Assembly: GCA_029263395.1 (NCBI GenBank) | Contig: JAJCXO010000136.1 | Location: forward strand, 1-64,000 | Length of the DNA stretch: 64,000 nucleotides | Direction: 5' to 3' | Source of the DNA: Acidobacteriota bacterium | Lineage (GTDB): Bacteria; Acidobacteriota; Thermoanaerobaculia; Multivoradales; J023 | In this document: in pieces, positions 27,217 through 35,932 of the stretch | How the letters are laid out: each line of letters begins with the position of its first letter | Position numbering within the stretch: the stretch's first letter is position 1 | Notes under the pieces: model-generated | Seen by the model: the letters and a program-made list of their open reading frames with translations, nothing else | Database searches by the model: none | What the model was told of the DNA's origin: nothing | Program-made: the position numbers and the translations under genes

Positions 27217-28449
27217 CTACATCGCCAACTCGAGACAGTCGTCGAGCTGGGCCGCGTAGTCGGTCCGCAGTCTGTAGTAGTCGCGCACAGCTTCCTTGAC
27301 GGTGCGCACAGATTTCTCCTGTAGCCGCCTTGCGACTCGCCTCAGCTCGTCGCGTTCCCGGTCCGCCCACAGGAGGAAGTCGATTACGGCATCGTCTTCC
27401 AGGCCAAAAAGAAAACCGTTCGAGCCGTTGGAGATACGTTCAGCATGGGCGCCGATTCGGCGCGCCGCTGGCGGGATCCCGAAGCACCAAGCTTCCGAGA
27501 GGGTGAACGAGAAACTCTCGGGCACCTGAGACACAAAAATCATCAGATCCAGCCGGTGCAGATCGATGATGCCCTGCAACTCGTCTTTCTCGTAGTGATG
27601 CACGAAGTGGGCTCCCCAGCGTCCGTCATACTCGACTCCCGCCTCTTCAGCGCCGATGATATGTAGATCGACAATCGTTCTAATGGTGTCGAAGGTCTCG
27701 CGCACCATCTGCCGTCCCTTGTTCCAACCCAACAGTCCGAGCAGCCCGACGCGCAACCGACGCCCGTCCTCCGCGCCACCGAACAGATTCTGTTTGCGGT
27801 GAGTGATACCGTGGCCAATGATATCGAAGTCGATGCCATTCCACCGCGAATCGAGAGCGCGCAGATTTTGCGGCACAGAGCGCGACGGACTCACGTGGTG
27901 AATATCCCCACCCGCAACCGTTTCGAAATAGCTATCCCGTAGCTCGACGTAATAGCTCGGCGAGGCTTTGGGCCGATGACTGGTATCCCAATCCTTGCAA
28001 GCCCCCAAGTCAGCCTTGGTGCAGCTCGTGCAGGGCCCATCGCGGGTGACAAAAAACGCGGGACAGTATGGAAAGTAGTCATGGTAGATCTTGGTGCACG
28101 GTATACCCTGCCGAAAAACATCTAGCGAATGGCCGACCAAACTCGAAACATAGATGTGACGGACGCCGAAACGCGCACAGATTTCGGCTAACACCGCCGC
28201 ATATTCTGGATGCCTCGACCGGACCTCACCGATGGGGTCGCGCAGCATCCAGCTTTCGATCACGGTGGCGCTCGTTACGTGCATCAAACGCAAACGGAGG
28301 CCATAACACTCCTCGGTGCCCAAAGCCTGCAACACAAGATTCTCAGACAAGCCGTCGGCCGCTGCAAAGTCTTCGATCCAGACTTCGGTACCGCCCCCCC
28401 ACAAATGTGCCACATGGAGGTTGGTCGGTCGCACAGACGACCAGCTCAT
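27217..28449 (-). CDS. GT4-type glycosyltransferase
   Basis: I start at the ATG at 28449, which overlaps the upstream stop as ATGA; the frame reaches 28506 but only inside the previous gene. The protein has 410 residues. NLHVAHLWGGGTEVWIEDF is the N-terminal glycine-rich loop of a GT-B fold. The C-terminal half has RVGLLGLLGWNKGRQ and a donor-site region (ESFSFTLSEAWCFGIPPAA) that matches the E-x7-E pattern of GT4 enzymes. CPAFFVTRDGPCTSCTKADLG has three cysteines that could bind a metal. It should act in the cytoplasm on a glycan or lipid-linked acceptor. Confidence 0.75.
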   Translation of the reverse strand: MSWSSVRPTNLHVAHLWGGGTEVWIEDFAAADGLSENLVLQALGTEECYGLRLRLMHVTSATVIESWMLRDPIGEVRSRHPEYAAVLAEICARFGVRHIYVSSLVGHSLDVFRQGIPCTKIYHDYFPYCPAFFVTRDGPCTSCTKADLGACKDWDTSHRPKASPSYYVELRDSYFETVAGGDIHHVSPSRSVPQNLRALDSRWNGIDFDIIGHGITHRKQNLFGGAEDGRRLRVGLLGLLGWNKGRQMVRETFDTIRTIVDLHIIGAEEAGVEYDGRWGAHFVHHYEKDELQGIIDLHRLDLMIFVSQVPESFSFTLSEAWCFGIPPAARRIGAHAERISNGSNGFLFGLEDDAVIDFLLWADRERDELRRVARRLQEKSVRTVKEAVRDYYRLRTDYAAQLDDCLELAM

Positions 28450-30845
28450 GGACGGAGGCTCTTGAGGCCCTTCACTACTGCGCGTAACGGCGCGGTCAGT
28501 TTCCAAGAGAAGCGGCCCAGTAGTTGGTCGATTTCAGCTCGCGCCCTATCGCGCTCACTTGCGACTTGCACAACCTCTTCTCGTAGCTTGTCCAACTCGC
28601 GAGCGAAGACATGGCTCTGTTCGACGAGGGCAACGTCGCGCCCCTCAATCACGGTCCGACGCTCACGCAGCGCAGCATCGCGGCCCTGGCTGGCAGCATC
28701 TCTCGCCTGGATGGCTGCGTCACGTTCGCGCAACGCGATGTCGAGCTCGATCCGTCTCTGGTCACGCTCCTCGACCATCGACGACACCTTGTCCTGAGCA
28801 CCCTGCCATCGGGTCTCGAGTTCGGCTGAAACCCCAAGACTCTTGCTGAGTAACGCCAGATGCCGATTCTCCAACCGCTCGACGATCAGGCGCTCGATCT
28901 CACGTACACTGCCGGAAATTGAGGCGAAGGTCTTGCTTTGGTCATTGAGAGTTTCTTGCAACACACGAACGCGGCGCCGCTGGGAGTCATCACCAGCCTC
29001 GAGCTTTGTGCGGACTGCCACCAAAGCCTCGACAGTCGCTTGCTGAGTCTCGACCAACGCTTTCTGGCCCTGGCCGACCGTCTGCTGACCATCGAGCAGC
29101 CTCTGTTGCGTCTCAGCGATGGTTTCCTGGGCCTTTACCAACTGTCCTTGGTCTCCGGACGCAGCCTCTTGTTTGGTCGTGACCTCACGAACCAACTCTT
29201 TGAGTTCGCCGAGCCAATGTCCATGGTCACCCAATTGCGCCAACGATGTGACGACCTTGGCGTGCTCATCAATCGCCTTCGCCTGCTGGCGAGAAACGTC
29301 ACCGACTGTCCCTTCCAAGACCTTGAGCTGCTGCGTCTGGCTACCGAGCGCATTTAATGATTCGCGCACCAGGATCTGGCTCTGATCACCCACTACAGCG
29401 TGCTTCGTGACCGCCTTGTCGAGAGTCGAAGCTTGATTCTCGAGCTGATGAATCCGAGCACCGAGGGCACCCAAAGAAGCATTCAACTTCTCGAGCAAGC
29501 TGTCTGTAGCTAGCCGCCTGAGATCGCTGGTCTCTGCTTGCCGGCGAGCCCATTTCTCAAGCGTCTCGTGGAGGTTGTCCAACAACTTGCGATGCTGAGC
29601 CTGCGAACCCACTTGATCCCGCACCCACGCTTCGATCGAAGACCGAAGCATCTCGACCCCTTCTTGACGTTGATCGGCAACCGACGTCTGGTGCCTCGCC
29701 CAGTCTTGCAACTCATCGCGCAGAGTCTTCAAGACACTCGCCGAACCACCGACTGTGCCCAGTGCCTCTCCCATGCCTTGCAGCATCTCTTCCGAGACGC
29801 GCAAACGATCGATCAGGTCTGAATATTTTATTCCAACCTCTTGTTGGATGTTGACCAGCCCTTGGCGCTCACCGTTAAAGGTCGAGCGCAGTGCGTCAAC
29901 TTCCGCACGCTGCGCCTTGATCTCACGGCGTTGGTTCTCGATCGACTCCCGCAACCAATGTAGGCGCTCATTGACTAACTGCGTGCCCCAGAATTCGGGA
30001 TCTCCAAGCTTCAGAGCATCCGCCTTCACGATCTGGGGTCTCAGCTCATCGAGCTCCGCCTGGCCTTGTTTGCCGCCATTGAGACTCAGAGATGTCAAAG
30101 CTTGGTAGGCGGTGGCGATCCAGGGATACTCCGCCAACTGCTCTAGGCTCTCCTCCAAGCCATGGTCGGAGTGCACCAATGAGTGATCGAGGACATCGGT
30201 GATGGCCTTCTGGATTCGTTTATCTGATAGCCGAGACCAACCGGTCGCCGAGCGAAACCGCTCATTCACCTGGCTCGCAGAAGCCCCACTCACTTCCTCG
30301 AAACTGAGCCAGCTTCGCTGTTGATCGCGGGTTGCGGCCTCAGCTTCCAGGTTATGACGCAGCCAGAGCATGAAGCTCTTCTCGGGACTGAACTTGTCGC
30401 GCTGGTAGAGTGAATCGGCAACCGATAAAGGTGACCGGAGGACATGCAGGAATCGATGGCTGAGCCCAGGCTCATCCAGCAAGCCTTCCCACAACGGCAT
30501 CAAACGACACATCCTGGGGTCTTTGATCACCCAGCGCTTACGCGGCAGTAAGGTCTGCTGCACGACCTCTCGCAACATCGTGCGAGCCGTATCGGCAGCT
30601 TCACTATCGAAGACTCCCGGCTCAAACGGCCTGGGATCGCTCCAACAACGTCCTATGCCATGCAGGAAAGCGTCGTGAATTTCGACGATCTCACGTGGCT
30701 CCCAGTAGCCCTTGGGATTGTCCGGATCCGCGGGCACGGATTCCCCGGGCATCTCGAAACCCAGGTCAACCAATATATGCCCGGTGGCAGATGTCCCTGC
30801 TCGATGCATTCCGAGCACGACGATGCCCATACTCTTGCTAGCCAT
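28446..30845 (-). CDS. Sulfotransferase fused to a very long coiled coil
   Basis: The protein has 799 residues. GMHRAGTSA (12-20) is the 5'-phosphosulfate (PAPS) loop and HVLRSPLSVADSL (about 134-146) the 3'-phosphate motif, so residues 1-260 form a sulfotransferase-like domain. Residues of about 270-770 are an almost unbroken coiled coil rich in Glu, Gln, Arg and Ala. The end, FSWKLTAPLRAVVKGLKSL, is a basic helix also seen at the end of many surface-glycan glycosyltransferases. It heads the six-gene minus-strand operon; AGAGG precedes the ATG. It may sulfate the operon's polysaccharide, with the coiled coil acting as a scaffold or chain-length ruler. That role is inference. Confidence 0.75.
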   Translation of the reverse strand: MASKSMGIVVLGMHRAGTSATGHILVDLGFEMPGESVPADPDNPKGYWEPREIVEIHDAFLHGIGRCWSDPRPFEPGVFDSEAADTARTMLREVVQQTLLPRKRWVIKDPRMCRLMPLWEGLLDEPGLSHRFLHVLRSPLSVADSLYQRDKFSPEKSFMLWLRHNLEAEAATRDQQRSWLSFEEVSGASASQVNERFRSATGWSRLSDKRIQKAITDVLDHSLVHSDHGLEESLEQLAEYPWIATAYQALTSLSLNGGKQGQAELDELRPQIVKADALKLGDPEFWGTQLVNERLHWLRESIENQRREIKAQRAEVDALRSTFNGERQGLVNIQQEVGIKYSDLIDRLRVSEEMLQGMGEALGTVGGSASVLKTLRDELQDWARHQTSVADQRQEGVEMLRSSIEAWVRDQVGSQAQHRKLLDNLHETLEKWARRQAETSDLRRLATDSLLEKLNASLGALGARIHQLENQASTLDKAVTKHAVVGDQSQILVRESLNALGSQTQQLKVLEGTVGDVSRQQAKAIDEHAKVVTSLAQLGDHGHWLGELKELVREVTTKQEAASGDQGQLVKAQETIAETQQRLLDGQQTVGQGQKALVETQQATVEALVAVRTKLEAGDDSQRRRVRVLQETLNDQSKTFASISGSVREIERLIVERLENRHLALLSKSLGVSAELETRWQGAQDKVSSMVEERDQRRIELDIALRERDAAIQARDAASQGRDAALRERRTVIEGRDVALVEQSHVFARELDKLREEVVQVASERDRARAEIDQLLGRFSWKLTAPLRAVVKGLKSLRP

Positions 30846-31290
30846 GATACCTCTGTTGGAGTTGCCAGCTGCAATAAACCTTCGGGTCTAATCACAACGG
30901 GACCGGACCGTGGTGTTGACCTTGGCAGGCCAGTGAATTCTACACCAGAACGTCCAAAGTTATCCGCCAGCAGCCTCTCGACGAACCATGAACAATGCTG
31001 AGGATGGCACTCCGCCACCTGTTTTCAACCTCCTCAGCTTCGCACCGGAAGACCCCTGCCCTCTCTAGAGTGCCTCGGATTCCTCTTAGCTATATGTGAT
31101 ATCCTCTTCCCACTAGAGACAAACAGGCGCATGACAGAGAAGCATATCTTCTCTGAGGGAGCTTCATGGTCAGCCGATCATGATTTTCTGCGTCAATTCG
31201 CTGACAGACAGAAATTTGAAGGTGTTTCGGCAGTTCTTGCGCTTGAGTTATTAGTACTCCTGTCAAGACCTCCAACATTTTTGGTGTGCC
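30846..31290. other. Divergent intergenic region
   Basis: This 445-nt gap separates the sulfotransferase operon (minus) from the GT4 gene (plus) and should hold promoters for both. No near-consensus -35/-10 pair was found. Short ORFs (31131-31358 and 31090-31278) overlap one another on opposite strands and look non-coding. Confidence 0.4.
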
Positions 31291-32958
31291 ATGTTTTATT
31301 CAAGATCTGTGTCCGCCCTCGAACCTGGCGTCAACATCTTTGGCTATGTTTTCGCTGAACACGGGGTCGGGGAAGAAGCTCGCACCCTGGTCAGGATCGC
31401 TCGCCAAACTGAGCTCGACTATGCGGTGATTCCCTATACCGAGACCTTCAGTCGCCAAGCCGTGCGATTCGATGACTTCGGCGCTCGCGATTCGATTTTC
31501 GACATCAACCTGATCATCGTCAACGCAGACACCGTACCGAAGTTCGCCCAGCACGTTGGCCCGGAAGTTTTGGCCGGCCGCTACAACATCGGCATGTGGG
31601 CCTGGGAAGTCGAAGACCTGCCGCCGAACATGGCCAAAGCCGCTGACTACCTCGATGAGATCTGGTCATGCAGCCGATTTTCGGCCGAAGCGATCGCCCG
31701 TTCGGTGTCTTGTCCAGTCCACGCACTGCCGCTGCCAGTCACGGTCCCCAAGCCGGCTACCGTCAGCCGCCAAGACCTAGGGCTCTCGGACAAATTCCTT
31801 TATCTGTTCTGTTTCGACTTCAATAGCATCTTCGAGCGCAAGAACGCGCTGGCGGTGATCGATGCCTTTCGGCGCGTTTTCTCTCCCAGTGACGGCGCCG
31901 AATTGTTGATCAAGACGATCAACGGTGATGACTTCCAATACCAGTTGCAACAGTTGCATGCGGCGGCGCTGGATCGTCCAGACATCAAGGTCGTGGATGG
32001 CTATCTGCAAGGTCGGGAGCAACGGGTCTTGATGAATACCTGCGATGCCTATGTATCACTGCACCGGTCCGAGGGATTCGGGTTCACCATGGCCGAAGCG
32101 ATGGCGCTCGGCAAGCCGGTCATCGCCACTGGCTACTCGGGCAACATGGACTTCATGACCGAAGAAAATAGCTACCCGGTTCCGTACGAACGAGTTCGAG
32201 TGGGTAAGGGTAACGCTCCCTATCCTTCACACTCTCACTGGGCAAATCCTGACGTTGCAGCCGCTGCAGACCGGATGCGCAGGGTCTTCGACCACCGCGG
32301 GGAAGCTCGCGCCAAGGCCGAACAAGCCCGGCGAGACATCGAAACTCGACACACTCCAGAGATCAAGGCACGCTTCGTCGTTGATCGCCTAAACCGCATC
32401 CGCGAGGAATCCATCCGTCACAAGCCAGCCGCCACATCTTACCTCGTACTGGGTTATGGTGCCGATACAACCGGCACCGACTCGACCGTTTGTGACGAGA
32501 TCCTGGAAAGCCGAAAGCGACACACCGATCGCTCGTTCAGGTCATTCGACTCACTGGCCAAGTTGCTCGATACCCAACTCCATCAGCTGACCGAAGACGA
32601 CATCGTGTCGGATCTGATCTGTGGATCGCTCGACGGCGCGAGGCTCGACAGCGATGGCGCCGTCGGACTTTGGGGATGGGCCTATGACCCACGTACCAAC
32701 ACCCCGGCTCGCGCAGTCGCCCTGGTCGTCAACGAACAGCAGGTACCGGTACAGATTCGGGTCGAGAGTGCTCGCCCGGATGTCGCCAACTATCTCGGTA
32801 AACCCGAGCTCAGCACGGTCGGTTGGAGTTTCATGGTAGCCCCCAGCTTCCTGGCCCAAGGCAAAAATGACTTCGAAGCGTATGCACTGTTGGACGACGG
32901 CCGATTTGGTAAGGTAGCCGGCAAGGATGGTAACGGACTCAGCGTCACCATCAGCTGA
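31291..32958 (+). CDS. GT4-type glycosyltransferase with C-terminal beta-domain
   Basis: The protein has 555 residues. Residues 1-370 form a GT-B fold: PGVNIFGYVFAEHGVGEEAR at the start, FDFNSIFERKNALAVIDAF at the inter-domain strand, and HRSEGFGFTMAEAMALGKPV, which carries the E-x7-E donor motif. Residues of about 440-555 (starting near LICGSLDGARLDSDGAVGLWGWAYDP) look like a separate beta-sandwich, perhaps carbohydrate-binding. It has no membrane segment. It is the only plus-strand GT in this part and is followed by the VWFA gene. Confidence 0.8.
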   Translation: MFYSRSVSALEPGVNIFGYVFAEHGVGEEARTLVRIARQTELDYAVIPYTETFSRQAVRFDDFGARDSIFDINLIIVNADTVPKFAQHVGPEVLAGRYNIGMWAWEVEDLPPNMAKAADYLDEIWSCSRFSAEAIARSVSCPVHALPLPVTVPKPATVSRQDLGLSDKFLYLFCFDFNSIFERKNALAVIDAFRRVFSPSDGAELLIKTINGDDFQYQLQQLHAAALDRPDIKVVDGYLQGREQRVLMNTCDAYVSLHRSEGFGFTMAEAMALGKPVIATGYSGNMDFMTEENSYPVPYERVRVGKGNAPYPSHSHWANPDVAAAADRMRRVFDHRGEARAKAEQARRDIETRHTPEIKARFVVDRLNRIREESIRHKPAATSYLVLGYGADTTGTDSTVCDEILESRKRHTDRSFRSFDSLAKLLDTQLHQLTEDDIVSDLICGSLDGARLDSDGAVGLWGWAYDPRTNTPARAVALVVNEQQVPVQIRVESARPDVANYLGKPELSTVGWSFMVAPSFLAQGKNDFEAYALLDDGRFGKVAGKDGNGLSVTIS

Positions 32959-33055
32959 GCACCTCCCAGCCTCCTCTCGCCATCTCCTTCGGTTTCTCTC
33001 GACGAACGGAGAACCCCTTCACCCTTTTCGGTTCTGCACCGAGTCTTCGGGGAAC

Positions 33056-35020
33056 GTGCCTACCCACAACGTATCTACCAGCATCGTCAGACTCTTCGTT
33101 GCTGCCTGTTTCTTTTCGACCGGCTTCGTCCAAGCAGCAACAGACAAGCCATGCCGTTCCGCCGCCCGGCTTGCCGAGGCTGCGCTCACCGGCACGGGCA
33201 GCTGGGGTGATCTCACACTCGAGAGCATTTATACCCTCGACGAGCAGTTGCTGGTCGACGAGGGTGTCCTGGAAGCCACCGTCGAGACCCGTGTGTCCGG
33301 TAAGTCACTCCGTAGTCTGCAAAACCTCCGGGCTTCGACCCTCTGCGTTTCAGTCGTACTGGACGCCGAGGGTGACTTGCCAGTGGCTGACCACCGTCGG
33401 CTGGACGTCGGCAGTTTGGAAGGCGCCGAGGTTTGGAGCTACGGCGCTCGTATTCGCTTGCCAGAGACCGCCGGCCAGCTGTTGATAATCGTCGAGGAGC
33501 CCGCTTCAGGGCTGTGGGGAGCAAGCATCGCCGACGATATTGGAGAGCTTCCCCGCCCCGGGCAGCGAGCGGTCCACTTGGAGGGTAGAGTTCCGGCTTG
33601 GCACGAGACCCATGGTGGACCGGCGTCACGCTCTGCAGACCAGGATCAAGGCAAGGCACCAACCCTCATCCGCCTGATACCACCACGCCAACAACCGGTC
33701 ACCGGCCCCACCCGCTTCGACGCCCTGGTGTCGTCGACTGTCGTCGAGCGCGTAATCTTCGAGCTCGATGGCCGCCAGGTCGCAGAACGCAAACGCTCGA
33801 AGCTATTAGAACGCCCCTTTGCAGCCCGTATTGCTCTCGACAACCCGCCGCGCCCCCAGACTCTGCGCGTCATTGCGTTCGACGACCAAGGCAGGGAGAT
33901 CGACAGCGACACGCTGATCGTCAACGAGATCGACGCTCCGTTGCGAGCTCGGATCCGCAAGCTGACCGGCGACCCAGCCTCAGGCTCGGTCGAGATCGCT
34001 GCTGAGGTCACGATTCCGTCGGGCAGCACCCTCGATCGCATCGAGCTTTACCATAACCAGACTCTGCTGCAGACGTTCACCAAAAGCCCAATTCGCGCCC
34101 AGGTACCAACCCCCAGTCCATCCTCTGAAGACTACATCCGGGTAGCTGCCTTCCTCACGGACGGCAACTCGATCGACGATGTCGTGTTATTGGGATCACC
34201 GGTGGACATTGAGGAGGTCGAGGTCAATCTGGTGGAACTCCACGTCGTGGTCAGTGATCGCCAAGGGGAACCGGTCAGCGATCTCCGGCAAGAGGACTTC
34301 ACCATCATTCACCGCGGTAAAGCGCAACCGCCTCAGAGCTTCGCCCATGCCGATGACGTTGCTCTGCTGCTGGGGTTGGTCATCGACACCTCCGGCTCGA
34401 TGCGTCTGATGATGGAAGACACTCGCCGAGCCGCAACCAAGTTCCTCGGCTCGACAGTCCTAGAACAGGACCGTGCTTTTTTGGTCGACTTTGCGCTCCG
34501 CCCGCGGCTGCTCCACCCCACGACGTCCGATCTCGTACCGCTGCTGCTCGACCTCGCAAAGCTCAACGCTGATGGCAAAACAGCAATGTACGACGCCATC
34601 GTGTTCTCGATGCTGCAGTTCGAGCGCCAGGGAGGCCGCAAGGCGTTGGTTGTACTCACCGACGGTGACGATCTCGATAGTCGATTCGGTCCCGCCTACT
34701 GCGTCGACCTGGCGCACAAGACCGGTGTCCCGGTCTACATCATTGGCCTCGATGGCCTCGACAGCTATGAACGGCGTTACAGCAAAAGAGACTTGCGCAA
34801 GGTCACCGAAGGCACCGGTGGCCGGCTGTACTTCGTCCAATCGTTCGACGAGCTCGATCAAGCCTACGCGCAAATCAACGCCGAGCTCCGTAGCCAATAT
34901 TCGCTGTCCTTCTATGTCGACAGCGACCTCGACGACGCCGAGCGACGAGACGTCGAAGTCCAGGTTCATCGCCCTGGTTTGAGTGCTCGCACTGTCATCG
35001 GTGCCGGCTCGACTCCCTGA
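33056..35020 (+). CDS. Secreted VWFA-domain protein (acidobacterial type)
   Basis: The frame is open from 32927, but I start at GTG 33056 because it yields a signal peptide (VRLFVAACFFSTGFVQAA) and lies beyond the previous gene. The protein then has 654 residues. The first 350 residues are beta-rich and hold Ig-like repeats (DALVSSTVVERVIFELDG). A domain starting VNLVELHVVVSDRQGEPV leads into a von Willebrand A domain: LVIDTSGSM (MIDAS DxSxS near residue 444), GKTAMYDA and VVLTDGDD. This architecture is typical of VWFA-related proteins abundant in Acidobacteriota. It is probably a periplasmic or outer-surface metal-dependent binding protein; ligand unknown. Confidence 0.8.
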   Translation: MPTHNVSTSIVRLFVAACFFSTGFVQAATDKPCRSAARLAEAALTGTGSWGDLTLESIYTLDEQLLVDEGVLEATVETRVSGKSLRSLQNLRASTLCVSVVLDAEGDLPVADHRRLDVGSLEGAEVWSYGARIRLPETAGQLLIIVEEPASGLWGASIADDIGELPRPGQRAVHLEGRVPAWHETHGGPASRSADQDQGKAPTLIRLIPPRQQPVTGPTRFDALVSSTVVERVIFELDGRQVAERKRSKLLERPFAARIALDNPPRPQTLRVIAFDDQGREIDSDTLIVNEIDAPLRARIRKLTGDPASGSVEIAAEVTIPSGSTLDRIELYHNQTLLQTFTKSPIRAQVPTPSPSSEDYIRVAAFLTDGNSIDDVVLLGSPVDIEEVEVNLVELHVVVSDRQGEPVSDLRQEDFTIIHRGKAQPPQSFAHADDVALLLGLVIDTSGSMRLMMEDTRRAATKFLGSTVLEQDRAFLVDFALRPRLLHPTTSDLVPLLLDLAKLNADGKTAMYDAIVFSMLQFERQGGRKALVVLTDGDDLDSRFGPAYCVDLAHKTGVPVYIIGLDGLDSYERRYSKRDLRKVTEGTGGRLYFVQSFDELDQAYAQINAELRSQYSLSFYVDSDLDDAERRDVEVQVHRPGLSARTVIGAGSTP

Positions 35021-35270
35021 GTCGACACTGACAGACGCACTTTCGAACTTCGGAGGCTCCTCGAAAAAGGAGTCCTTCCGAGGCCGGCTCTGCTGCGTCC
35101 AAGAAAGATCTTAGTGAAAAAAACTCACATCCCGGAATAACACCTCAGACCTTAGCGTTACCTACTCATGAATGCGACACCTGATATGACACCAACAAAC
35201 TAAAGATCGACACACAGGCTGTTAGCAGAAGCAAGACATTGATCTCGGGAGACCGAATGACGATAGATCC
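35021..35270. other. Intergenic region upstream of hsp20
   Basis: An imperfect hairpin (CGGAGG-CTCCT against AGGAG-TCCTTCCG, about 35055-35087) follows the VWFA gene but lacks a U-tract. No CIRCE element and no clear heat-shock sigma promoter were found. Confidence 0.4.
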
Positions 35271-35277
35271 GAACTTA

Positions 35278-35348
35278 GGCACTTGCTGGTGCCAAAACTC
35301 ACTCGGCGCCAAAAGGCGCCAGGAACCCAACAAGCGCCAATGGGCGCC
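35278..35348 (+). promoter_or_regulatory. Three-hairpin leader of hsp20
   Basis: Three stems lie in tandem just before the gene: GGCAC/GTGCC (35278-35293), GGCGCC-AAAA-GGCGCC (35305-35320) and GCGCC-AATG-GGCGC (35334-35347). The self-complementary GGCGCC units can also pair across hairpins, giving alternative folds. The ribosome site AAGGAGAG (35361-35368) lies just downstream. Hsp20 leaders in other bacteria often hold RNA thermometers (ROSE or fourU types), but this one does not match either sequence signature. Confidence 0.45.
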
Positions 35349-35373
35349 ATCCACAACCCAAAGGAGAGACCCC

Positions 35374-35835
35374 ATGTTTCAGCACGCTATGATGACCCGT
35401 CCCCGCACCCCTAACCGTCGTCACGAGCCCTTCCAGGGCCTCTTCAGTCAGGTACTCGACAACTTCTGGAACGACGCCGACTTCGTCGCCGACTCCGAAA
35501 CCGGCCAGCGCACCTGGGTGCCGGCTGTCGACATCCGCGAGACTGAAGACGCCTTCGTTGCCACCGCCGATCTACCGGGGCTGACCAAGGACGACATCGA
35601 CGTTTCGATCGAGGACAACGTCCTCACCGTCAGCGGTGAGCGTAAGTTTGAAGACGCGACCGATAACGGCACCTTCCGTCGCGTCGAGCGCTCCTACGGC
35701 ACCTTCCGCCGGTCCTTCACTCTGCCGCGCGGCGTCGATCCGGCAAAAGTCGAGGCCAAGTTCGAAAATGGTGTTCTGGCTCTCGACATCCCGAAGTCCG
35801 AGATCGCCAAGAGTCGCAAGATCACTGTCGGCTAA
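35374..35835 (+). CDS. Hsp20-family small heat-shock protein
   Basis: The start at 35374 is set by AAGGAGAG, 5 nt upstream; the frame runs 45 codons further back through the hairpin leader. The protein has 153 residues. Residues of about 45-145 are an alpha-crystallin domain: WVPAVDIRETEDAFVATADL, then KDDIDVSIEDNVLTVSGER, and the A-x-F-E-N-G-V-L motif near the end. The C-terminus lacks an obvious IxI tail motif (it ends KSRKITVG). It should hold unfolded proteins in oligomers until ATP-dependent chaperones act. It is monocistronic, with a strong terminator. Confidence 0.93.
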   Translation: MFQHAMMTRPRTPNRRHEPFQGLFSQVLDNFWNDADFVADSETGQRTWVPAVDIRETEDAFVATADLPGLTKDDIDVSIEDNVLTVSGERKFEDATDNGTFRRVERSYGTFRRSFTLPRGVDPAKVEAKFENGVLALDIPKSEIAKSRKITVG

Positions 35836-35861
35836 AAGACGCTTCGCAATGGTTCGAATTG

Positions 35862-35890
35862 AACGCCCGCCTTTGGCGGGCGTTTTTATT
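35862..35890 (+). terminator. Strong Rho-independent terminator of hsp20
   Basis: AACGCCCGCC (35862-35871) pairs perfectly with GGCGGGCGTT (35875-35884) around a 3-nt loop, followed by TTTATTT. Confidence 0.92.
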
Positions 35891-35932
35891 TGCGCACACT
35901 GGTCGACTGGTCGAGCCAAGCTTGCTAGGCGG

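Noticed and set aside
35850-35862. T-loop-like GGTTCGAATTG suggesting a tRNA
   Set aside because: The preceding 70 nt are the end of hsp20 and no acceptor, D or anticodon stems can be drawn.
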